A stretch of 64,000 nucleotides of DNA from JANQPD01 sp963715655 (lineage in GTDB: Bacteria > Bacteroidota > Bacteroidia > Flavobacteriales > Schleiferiaceae), in assembly GCA_963715655.1 (NCBI GenBank), contig OY970262.1:3534001-3598000 (forward strand), written 5' to 3'. The notes beneath the pieces were generated by a model. It did not search any database and was not told where the DNA came from. It saw only the letters and a program-made list of their open reading frames with translations. The number at the start of each line of letters is the position of its first letter. The first letter of the stretch is position 1. This document shows positions 1-8,257 of this stretch, piece after piece. The position numbers and the translations under genes were made by a program.

Positions 1-3000
1 AGTGCTTGGGCAGAACATAATGATGGCCTTAATATTACCCAATATTATAAAATTGGCGCGGCTGCTAATGACACTACCAGAGTAATTGCCGGTGCCCAAG
101 ATAATGGTACTCACCTTATGACCAACCCCTTAAGTTGGGACAGAGTGCGCGGTGGCGATGGTATGGACTGTGCCATAAGCAGTTTAAATTCAAATGTGAT
201 GTACGCATCCGTTTATTATGGTGATTTTCAAAAATCTACCAACGGTGGTAATCGCTTTAACGCTAATTTTAATCTACCTCCCTCCGGAAACGGAAACTGG
301 GTAACCCCTTTTGCGCTAGATCCTAAGCATCCGGATACTATTTACGCTGGGTTTTCTAGAGTTTGGAGGTCTTATAACGGAGGCGTTAGCTTTTCGGCAG
401 TAAGTCCAAGTAATCTTACCGGTGGAGCAAATATGGATGTACTTACCGTTGCCCCTAATCATACTAATGTGCTATATATTTCAGAAGGAAATAACTTTTG
501 GATAAGTGAAGATAGAGGCGCTACTTGGATTAATCATTCTAGCAAAATACCTGGCAATACTGCCATTACCGGTATTGCCGTGTCACATTTAAACCCTAAG
601 CACGTAGCTATTTCACGCAGTGGTTATGGTACTAGTCAAAAAGTATATACTTCTACTGATGGTGGATTTAGCTGGACAAACCTAAGTGGTAATTTACCAA
701 ACATACCGGCAAACTGCCTAACCTATGTAGAAGATAATTCTGGGGGGTTGTATGTAGGAACTGATGCTGGTGTGTTTTACAGAGATAAAAATATGACCGA
801 TTGGGTAGCTTTTAATGTTGGCCTACCTAACGTAATCGTAAATGATTTAGAAATAAATTATGTGAATCTCAAAATACGAGCAGGTACTTATGGTCGTGGG
901 GTATGGGAAAGTGATTTGTTTGGATTTGCTCATGAGCCTATTGCAGCCATAAGTGTTGCACCCACAACTTGCTTAAGCGACACGGTTCTATTAAAAGACG
1001 TATCATCCTACAAACCTACCGCTTGGCAATGGCATGTTTTACCCAATACTGGTTTTAGCTTTGTAGGGGGTACGAATGCTAATAGTCAGAATCCTAAAAT
1101 TGTATTTTCACAAATGGGTATTTATAACGTTGCTTTAAGCGTAATAAATGGTGACGGTTCTGATTCAATTTTTAACATTAGCGCCATTAATGTGGGCGGA
1201 TTAGCACTACCCTACGCACAAAATTTTGAAACACAAGAAGGTTTTGATGAATGGATGAATCCTGTTTCTGCCGGAAACAAAGCTTTTTTTAACGCTTCCG
1301 TATCAGGTAACGGTGGAGTTTTTGCCCCAAGTGTTAACTTTAGAAATACTAACAATTTTGGCGATGAAGTAGCCTTTATATCACCTAGTTTTAATTTCTC
1401 AGGCCATGATTCTGTGTGGTTAAACTTTGATTACGCCTACACTTCGGCTTCAAATAATAATGATGATAGTGTAAAGGTATATGCAGCGGGGCCCTGCTCA
1501 AACAATTGGGTATTAATTGCCAAATATGGTGAAGATGGATCAAACAATTTTGTAACACGTACGGCTAATGCAGGAAACTTTATTCCCCAAAATGCAACAG
1601 ATTGGTGTGGCAATACTGGTTTCGGAAATTGTAAATCAGTAAACCTGAGCAGCTTTAGCGGAAATGAATCTGTACGCATAAAACTTGTAGCGGTAAGCGG
1701 TGGTGGCAATGCTATTTATTTAGATAATATTAATGTTAGCGGAAGGGCAAGTATAGCTCCAACGTCCAACTTTACTGCACCACAGCAAATATGTGCGCAA
1801 CGTCCACTTTCATTTGTAAATCAAAGTTATGGCTCGCCCACGGCATACACTTGGACGTTTGCCGGAGGAACTCCTGCCACCTCAACAGTAGCAAATCCTA
1901 CGGTAACTTATACAGCTGCAGGTGTGTACGAGGTAAAACTAAAAACAACCAATGCGTTAGGATCTGATAGTATTACCAAAACAAATTATGTAACTGTAGA
2001 TGGCGCAAGTTTAGTTTCAGCTACTTTATTGGCACAAAATACAGCGCCACGTTGCGTAGGCGATACCTTAAGCGTAAATGTAACATCAATAAATGAAGGA
2101 ACTACTCCTCTTTACGATTGGTATGTAAACAGCACCTTGGTAGCTACCACTAGTACACCTCAATACGATTATACTGGATTGGTAAATGGCGATTTACTGT
2201 ACTGTATTTTAACAAGTTCCGAAGCATGTGCCTTTCCGCAGAATGCCATGTCCGATACCGTAATAGCTAATTATTATGTGCAACCAACGTTGAGCATTAC
2301 CTCGGCTGCTATTTCTTGTACTAATGAAAGTCCTTTTGCCCTTACTGCAACTCCGGCTGGTGGTGCATTTAGTGGAAATGCAGTATCAAACGGGATGTTT
2401 GACCCAAGCATGGCCGGTTCAGGAAATCATTCTGTAATGTACACTTTGGTGGATGCCAATGGTTGCACAACTACCGAGGAAACAATTATCGCGGTAAACG
2501 CACCCGCTGTAATCAACTTTACTTTAGGTGATTTTTGTGAAAACCAAGGAGCAGTTTTATTAAATACAGGTTTTCCTGCAGGAGGAAGTTACTCTGGGTC
2601 TGCCATTACTTCCAATTATCTTTTCACAGATTCTTTAACGCCCGGCTCATATACAATTACGTACAGCTTTGCTACTATTGGTTGCGCTCCTAGTAGTAAA
2701 ACATTAACGTACAATTTATTAGCTGCACCATCAAAACCACAGGTTACGCAGCGCAATGACACTTTATTTACCAATCAAGTGGCGGGCATGACGTATCAAT
2801 GGTATCAAGGAAACAACAGAATAAATGGTGAAACCCAACCATTTTTTGTACCCACTACAAACTCAAATTATACGGTGATAATAACCAATGCAGGAGGGTG
2901 CTCAGTGCGTTCTGATGTAGTAAGTTCTACCATTGGTTTAGTAGAACAAATGGAACTTGCAGCATTTGAAATGTTTCCTAATCCGGCAAATAAAACCATG

Positions 3001-3204
3001 CAGGTAAACTTTCAATTAGCGAAAACGCAAACGGTATCACTTGAAATAAACAACCTAGCGGGGCAATTGGTAAAGGTTTATCAAGTGGAAAATACTGCCG
3101 AGGTTAAGCAAAATATTGATTTAGAAAATTTACCAGCGGGTATTTATGTGTTAAACATAATTGTTGATGGAAACATAATTAGCAAGAAGTTTAGTAAAAT
3201 GTAA
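1..3204 (+). CDS. T9SS-secreted sialidase-like/PKD surface protein (5' partial)
   Basis: The reading frame is open from base 1, so the gene enters from outside the window and the ATG at 118 is internal. Order of domains: a beta-propeller with Asp-box-like strands (STNGG near 235, SEDRGATW near 505, STDGGFSW near 655), a PKD domain (about 950-1200), a MAM/cleaved-adhesin-like jelly roll (about 1200-1740), a second PKD (1750-2010), Ig-like segments, and a C-terminal T9SS type A sorting domain starting at FEMFPNPANK near 2970. It is a paralogue of the next gene: the upstream codons (NITQYYKIG, GAQDNGTH) match NITQFYACA and GSQDNGTQ there. Predicted exported across the outer membrane and anchored or released. 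The substrate is unknown; the sialidase-like fold alone does not show enzyme activity. Confidence 0.9.
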   Translation, partial: SAWAEHNDGLNITQYYKIGAAANDTTRVIAGAQDNGTHLMTNPLSWDRVRGGDGMDCAISSLNSNVMYASVYYGDFQKSTNGGNRFNANFNLPPSGNGNWVTPFALDPKHPDTIYAGFSRVWRSYNGGVSFSAVSPSNLTGGANMDVLTVAPNHTNVLYISEGNNFWISEDRGATWINHSSKIPGNTAITGIAVSHLNPKHVAISRSGYGTSQKVYTSTDGGFSWTNLSGNLPNIPANCLTYVEDNSGGLYVGTDAGVFYRDKNMTDWVAFNVGLPNVIVNDLEINYVNLKIRAGTYGRGVWESDLFGFAHEPIAAISVAPTTCLSDTVLLKDVSSYKPTAWQWHVLPNTGFSFVGGTNANSQNPKIVFSQMGIYNVALSVINGDGSDSIFNISAINVGGLALPYAQNFETQEGFDEWMNPVSAGNKAFFNASVSGNGGVFAPSVNFRNTNNFGDEVAFISPSFNFSGHDSVWLNFDYAYTSASNNNDDSVKVYAAGPCSNNWVLIAKYGEDGSNNFVTRTANAGNFIPQNATDWCGNTGFGNCKSVNLSSFSGNESVRIKLVAVSGGGNAIYLDNINVSGRASIAPTSNFTAPQQICAQRPLSFVNQSYGSPTAYTWTFAGGTPATSTVANPTVTYTAAGVYEVKLKTTNALGSDSITKTNYVTVDGASLVSATLLAQNTAPRCVGDTLSVNVTSINEGTTPLYDWYVNSTLVATTSTPQYDYTGLVNGDLLYCILTSSEACAFPQNAMSDTVIANYYVQPTLSITSAAISCTNESPFALTATPAGGAFSGNAVSNGMFDPSMAGSGNHSVMYTLVDANGCTTTEETIIAVNAPAVINFTLGDFCENQGAVLLNTGFPAGGSYSGSAITSNYLFTDSLTPGSYTITYSFATIGCAPSSKTLTYNLLAAPSKPQVTQRNDTLFTNQVAGMTYQWYQGNNRINGETQPFFVPTTNSNYTVIITNAGGCSVRSDVVSSTIGLVEQMELAAFEMFPNPANKTMQVNFQLAKTQTVSLEINNLAGQLVKVYQVENTAEVKQNIDLENLPAGIYVLNIIVDGNIISKKFSKM

Positions 3205-3221
3205 CCGATGATAATTGAATG

Positions 3222-3264
3222 AAAAAGGGCTAAAATTTATCTATTGAATTTTAGCCCTTTTTTT
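3222..3264 (+). terminator. Rho-independent terminator
   Basis: A perfect 14-bp stem (arms 3224-3237 and 3247-3260, core AGGGCTAAAATT) with a 9-base loop is followed by a T run, 20 bases after the stop of the first T9SS gene. It separates that gene from its downstream paralogue. Confidence 0.85.
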
Positions 3265-3331
3265 ATTTTAATACACATATTATAAACGAAATAGAAGCGC
3301 AATATTCAACAGCCGTACAATCAATATCCTG

Positions 3332-3339
3332 TACATTTG
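3332..3339 (+). promoter_or_regulatory. Candidate Bacteroidota -7 box
   Basis: TACATTTG matches the Bacteroidota TAnnTTTG -7 consensus, 31 bases before the ATG at 3371 and after a terminator. No clear TTTG -33 element is seen, so this is a weak call. Confidence 0.35.
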
Positions 3340-3370
3340 TTTTTCTGCTTTTTCACGAAGAAATTAATTT

Positions 3371-6300
3371 ATGAAAAAAATACTACTGCCTTTTATTGTT
3401 GTGGTAAGCTTACTTGCTATTTGCTACCAGTATCAAAAACCAACCGAACGTGAAAAATTTGGCGCTTTTTTAGAGCGTCATCCGTATGCTAATGCTGATA
3501 GGTTATCTCCGGAAGAAATAAATGCAATGCCTAAAGAAGACAGGCCAAATCTTGGCTGGCAACAAGATTTTTTAAGAACTATGGATCCTGTTTTAGGCCG
3601 ACCAGCACCGGAAAGACTTGTGCCTTTGTACAATCAAATAATAGCACAACGTAATAGTTTAACGTCAGTACCGGGTGCTCAGTCCTCTCCATGGATAGAA
3701 AAAGGTCCTGATAACGTGGGCGGAAGAACGCGCGGCTTAATGTGGGATCCGAATGCTACCTCTGGAAATAAAGTTTGGGCAGGTGGTGTTACAGGCGGCT
3801 TGTGGTACAACAATGATATTACCAACGCTGCATCTCAATGGGTAGCCGTTAATGATTTTTGGGATAACATTAGTATTACCTCCATTGCTGCTGACCCTAA
3901 TAATTCACAAATTTTTTATGTAGGAACTGGTGAAGGCTGGGGAACCGGAGCATCAAGAGGTGCAGGTATATGGAAAACCACTAATGGCGGAACAACATGG
4001 TCGCAACTAAGCGCAACTAGTGGTTTTAATTATGTAAATGATATTAAAGTACGTAATGAAAGTGGCACCAGTGCGGTGTACGCAGCTTGCAGAGGTAATT
4101 TTTACAAAGGACAATTTCACGGAACAAGTGCTAATGGGTTACAAAGAAGTACCAACGGTGGCACCTCTTGGACACAGGTGTTACCTAATATCCCTGGGCA
4201 AACCTCAAATTTTGTAGCCGCAGATATTGAAATAGCAGCTGACAATAGAATTTGGATTGGCACTACCACTACTTCCTTTGGTGGTACGGATAGAGGTGGC
4301 GGCCGCGTGCTGTATAGTGATAATGGCACTACGTGGACAATTTCTAGAACCGTAGCAGGAGCAGAACGTGTGGATATAGCCTGCGCACCAAATAATAGCA
4401 ACTACGTTTACGCCCTAGTAGAAGCAAATAATATGGTAGAGGAAATCTCCAAAACCACCAATAAAGGGGTTAGCTGGAGTACCGTTTCTGAACCCAGTGA
4501 CGCAGATAATGGCATTCCTAATACAGACTTTTCAAGAGGACAAGCGTGGTACGATTTAATTATTACGGTAGATCCAAATGATGCTAATACCGTAATTACG
4601 GGCGGCATTGATTTATTTAGAACCACCAACGGGGGAACCTCATGGACGCAAATATCAAAATGGAGTAATAACAACAACCTGTTCAATTTATCCTGTCCTT
4701 TAGTACATGCAGATCAGCACAATATTTTGTTTAAAGCAGGAAGCTCATCTACCGCTCTTTTCGCTAATGATGGAGGCATTTATTACACTTCAAACCTAAG
4801 TAGTGCGGCTACAAGTTCAAATGCTATTGCTGCTAGAAACAAGGGTTATAATATTACCCAATTTTACGCGTGTGCCATCCATCCTACAGCCGGTTCAGAA
4901 TACGCATTGGCCGGCTCTCAAGATAATGGCACACAAAAGTATAGCACTAGCTTCTCGCTTTCTACCACTAGAGCAACCGGTGGTGATGGTGGTTTTTGTT
5001 TTATAGATCAAGACAACGCCTCAACGCAAATTACCTCCTTTGTGTACAACAGTTATTGGCAAAGTACAAACGGTGGCGCAAGCTTTGGCTCAAGGTTTCA
5101 AAATGATAGAACAACCGGTAGATTTATAAACCCTACTGATTATGATGATAACTTAAATATTCTGTATTCGGCACGCACCAATTCTACTATAAATAGGGTA
5201 ACCAATATGAATGCCACCCCTAGCATCGGTAATTTTTCCGTTACCGGGATGAATTCTATGGCTTCTCATTTACGCGTAAGTGAATATACCAATACTTCAA
5301 CCACACTATTTGTAGGCACCGAAGCCGGTGATTTATTTAAAATTACCAATGCAGATGGTAGTAATCCAGTAGCTTCCAATATTGGGTCATCGTCCTTCCC
5401 TACCGGCAGCATTTCTTGTGTGGAGTTGGGTGCAAATGAAAATCAAATTATTGTAACCTTTTTTAATTATGGTGTTACATCCGTTTGGTACACCTCAAAT
5501 GGTGGAACTTCATGGGTAAGTAAAGAAGGTAATCTGCCAGACATGCCGGTACGTTGGGCAATGTTTAATCCAACCAACCGCAGTGAAGTTATCCTGGCAA
5601 CAGAAATAGGCGTATGGAATACCAACAATTTTGCAACTACCAACCCTACATGGACGGCTAGTAATAGTGGTTTGGCCAACGTAAGGGTAGATATGCTACA
5701 ATTAAGAGCAAGCGATAATCAAGTACTTGCTGCAACGTACGGTAGAGGATTATTTACTAGCAATGGGTTTACAGTTACCGCACCACCGTTGGCAAACTTT
5801 ACCCCAAGTAGTGCAAGAGGGTGTATAAATCAAACCATTACATTAAATGATAGTAGCACAGGTGTACCAACTAGTTGGCAATGGAGCATTTCACCCAGTG
5901 GTTTTACGTTTGTAAATGGCACAAGTGCAACTAGTCAAAACCCTCAAGTACAATTTGGTTCAACTGGTACTTATACCGTAGCGCTTACCGCTGGTAATGC
6001 AAACGGAAGTTCTACCACCACAGAAATAATTGATATTGGCGGATTTCCTTTACCGTTTAGCGAAGATTTTGAAGGCACATCAACCAATTTTACAGCCAGT
6101 AATCCTGATGCAGGAATTGGCTGGGCTATTTACAATGTTGCGGGAACAACCCCTGGAGGCAAGGCGGTAGGCATTGATTTTTTCAATTATCAAACTACCG
6201 GACAACGAGATGGATTAATCTCTCCTCTTTTAAATTTTAGTGGTTATAGCAATGTTACCTTAACTTTTGATTACGCGTATAAAAGGTATGATAACATCAA

Positions 6301-7618
6301 TCGCGACAGCATGGCCTTATTTATAAGTACCGATTGTGGCGCAACCTTTACACGTATAGCTAGCTACAAATCAGATGTAGGGAACAACTTTGCTACTGGT
6401 GCAGATGCTACCTCCGCATTTACTCCGGCTACCAGCAGTGATTGGTGCGGAAATACGGTTATACCCAACTGTCCGTCTATAAATTTAAATGCTTATGCGG
6501 GTATGTCTGAGGTACAAATACGCTGGGAAGCTATAAATGGCTATGGTAATAATTTGTATATAGATAACATTAATATAGTAGGAACGGGTGCCGTAGCCGT
6601 GGCTCCTGTTACAAACTTTAGCGCTAATAACACTAGCCCATGTGTAAATAGCCCGGTTTCTTTTACTGATTTAAGCACCAATACACCAACTGGGTGGAGC
6701 TGGAACATTACGCCAAGTACTTTTACTTATGCTAACGGCACATCGGCTACTAGCCAAAACCCACAAGTAAATTTTTCAGCAGGCGGCACATACCAAGTAA
6801 GCCTTACCGCTAGCAATACTGCCGGTAATGATGTAGAAACGAAAGCCGGATACATTACCGTTAACCCATCAGTTACGCCTACTGCTGTAATATCGGCCAA
6901 TACTGCAAATGCTTGCCAAGGGGAAAGTATTACGTTTAACGCCACCGTTTCAAATGGCGGAAGTAGCCCCGTATATAGATGGAAAGTAAATGGTAACAAC
7001 ATTACAAATGCTACGAATACATACAGTGCAAATAATTTACAGAATAATGATGTAGTTACTATGGAGCTTATCACCAATGTTACATGCGCCACCGCAACTA
7101 ATGTTACGTCTAATAGTGTAACGGTAACTATTTTGCCAAACCCTGTAAAACCGGCAGTTACGCAAAGCAACGACTCCCTACTCACTGCTCAGTTAGCAGG
7201 ATTGAGTTACCAATGGTACAATGGTGTTAATACTATTTCTGGCGCTACCCAATTTTATTATGTGCCTATTACCAATGGTAATTATTCCGTAGAAACTACT
7301 AATTCAAGCGGCTGTTCAAGCAAATCAGATGGTTTAGCTTCTAACATTGGACTTGCTGAAACGAGTTTGGTTAAAGATTTCGAGTTGTTCCCTAATCCCG
7401 CTTCAAATGTTATTACGCTTAACCTTAGCTTGGCAAATGCTAAGGAGATACGCATAAAAGTGTATAACCTTTCGGGCGCTCTAGTTTTAGAGGAAAATAT
7501 CTCAAACACCAACAAAGTAAACAGCAAGCTAAATATTGAAAATTTGGCAACAGGCGTATATTTAATGAAAATAGAATTAGGCCAAGCGCAAGTAAGCCGA
7601 AGGTTTAGTAAATTATAA
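3371..7618 (+). CDS. T9SS-secreted sialidase-like/PKD giant surface protein
   Basis: A 1,415-residue exported protein. A short basic and hydrophobic signal (residues 1-20) is followed by a charged pro-region, then Asp-box/VPS10-like propeller repeats to about residue 790 (several TTNGGTTW, STNGGTSW and TSNGGTSW strands). A PKD domain (about 800-890), a MAM/cleaved-adhesin-like jelly roll (895-1080), a second PKD (1085-1170) and an Ig-like segment follow. The C-terminal T9SS type A sorting domain begins at FELFPNPASN. It has the same architecture as the preceding gene, so the two are a tandem duplication that has diverged. It carries its own promoter-like box and terminator, so it is probably monocistronic. 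It is probably an adhesin or a sialidase-like surface protein; the substrate is not deducible. Confidence 0.92.
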   Translation: MKKILLPFIVVVSLLAICYQYQKPTEREKFGAFLERHPYANADRLSPEEINAMPKEDRPNLGWQQDFLRTMDPVLGRPAPERLVPLYNQIIAQRNSLTSVPGAQSSPWIEKGPDNVGGRTRGLMWDPNATSGNKVWAGGVTGGLWYNNDITNAASQWVAVNDFWDNISITSIAADPNNSQIFYVGTGEGWGTGASRGAGIWKTTNGGTTWSQLSATSGFNYVNDIKVRNESGTSAVYAACRGNFYKGQFHGTSANGLQRSTNGGTSWTQVLPNIPGQTSNFVAADIEIAADNRIWIGTTTTSFGGTDRGGGRVLYSDNGTTWTISRTVAGAERVDIACAPNNSNYVYALVEANNMVEEISKTTNKGVSWSTVSEPSDADNGIPNTDFSRGQAWYDLIITVDPNDANTVITGGIDLFRTTNGGTSWTQISKWSNNNNLFNLSCPLVHADQHNILFKAGSSSTALFANDGGIYYTSNLSSAATSSNAIAARNKGYNITQFYACAIHPTAGSEYALAGSQDNGTQKYSTSFSLSTTRATGGDGGFCFIDQDNASTQITSFVYNSYWQSTNGGASFGSRFQNDRTTGRFINPTDYDDNLNILYSARTNSTINRVTNMNATPSIGNFSVTGMNSMASHLRVSEYTNTSTTLFVGTEAGDLFKITNADGSNPVASNIGSSSFPTGSISCVELGANENQIIVTFFNYGVTSVWYTSNGGTSWVSKEGNLPDMPVRWAMFNPTNRSEVILATEIGVWNTNNFATTNPTWTASNSGLANVRVDMLQLRASDNQVLAATYGRGLFTSNGFTVTAPPLANFTPSSARGCINQTITLNDSSTGVPTSWQWSISPSGFTFVNGTSATSQNPQVQFGSTGTYTVALTAGNANGSSTTTEIIDIGGFPLPFSEDFEGTSTNFTASNPDAGIGWAIYNVAGTTPGGKAVGIDFFNYQTTGQRDGLISPLLNFSGYSNVTLTFDYAYKRYDNINRDSMALFISTDCGATFTRIASYKSDVGNNFATGADATSAFTPATSSDWCGNTVIPNCPSINLNAYAGMSEVQIRWEAINGYGNNLYIDNINIVGTGAVAVAPVTNFSANNTSPCVNSPVSFTDLSTNTPTGWSWNITPSTFTYANGTSATSQNPQVNFSAGGTYQVSLTASNTAGNDVETKAGYITVNPSVTPTAVISANTANACQGESITFNATVSNGGSSPVYRWKVNGNNITNATNTYSANNLQNNDVVTMELITNVTCATATNVTSNSVTVTILPNPVKPAVTQSNDSLLTAQLAGLSYQWYNGVNTISGATQFYYVPITNGNYSVETTNSSGCSSKSDGLASNIGLAETSLVKDFELFPNPASNVITLNLSLANAKEIRIKVYNLSGALVLEENISNTNKVNSKLNIENLATGVYLMKIELGQAQVSRRFSKL

Positions 7619-7637
7619 TTAGCACACAAAACAGATT

Positions 7638-7675
7638 AAAAAGGCATTGGAGAATTTTCTTCAATGCCTTTTTTT
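7638..7675 (+). terminator. Rho-independent terminator
   Basis: Arms AAAGGCATTG (from 7640) and CAATGCCTTT (from 7662) form a stem with a T run, 20 bases after the stop of the second giant T9SS gene. Confidence 0.8.
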
Positions 7676-7704
7676 AGTATTCCAATAGTCTTTAAATTTC
7701 CCCT

Positions 7705-8154
7705 ATGAAAACACCCGTTTTATTCGCTTTGGTTAGTTTGTTTTTAATTACCGGTTGTAAAACGGCTATAAAAACAGTAAGCAATGCCACTTATCGTAAA
7801 TATGTAACCGGTATAAATGGAACCAAAGGAATGCTATTTTTCTTTAAAGTGCCTAACGGACAATCGGTTGGTGATTTACAATCGGTTTATGTAAATAATT
7901 TATTTGTGCCTAATAGCCGAAAATTGGTGGGAGACACACTGGAAATTGAAGCAAACGTTTTATATACAAAGCCCGATAGAGGGTATGACCCCGAGCTTCC
8001 ACAGGAGCGCGGCACCACTGAAGTGGAAACACCTTTGTTTAACGTAAGCTCTTTTTCGGGTGTTTTGGTATTTCTTAAAGATGACAAGCTAGATAGTATA
8101 GCCATAAAAAGTATTGAGCCTTTGAAAACAAATGAAAAGGAATTGCCTCTGTAA
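7705..8154 (+). CDS. Putative lipoprotein of unknown function
   Basis: A 149-residue protein with a lipoprotein signal peptide: hydrophobic residues 4-16 and lipobox ITGC with Cys18. The mature part is mixed alpha/beta without a motif I recognise. It contains an acidic, proline-containing stretch (PDRGYDPELPQERG) and ends in charged residues. The gene stands alone between a terminator and the SBBP-repeat gene, on the same strand as both. Membrane-anchored periplasmic or surface location is inferred from the lipobox only. Confidence 0.75.
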   Translation: MKTPVLFALVSLFLITGCKTAIKTVSNATYRKYVTGINGTKGMLFFFKVPNGQSVGDLQSVYVNNLFVPNSRKLVGDTLEIEANVLYTKPDRGYDPELPQERGTTEVETPLFNVSSFSGVLVFLKDDKLDSIAIKSIEPLKTNEKELPL

Positions 8155-8257
8155 AACCTACATCATTTTAACCGATTTTTGAGGCAACGATTGTTAAAAC
8201 TGCTGTCTAACTGATACTAGCCAATATGTTAGTATTTTTTTACCAAAATTCCTTACC

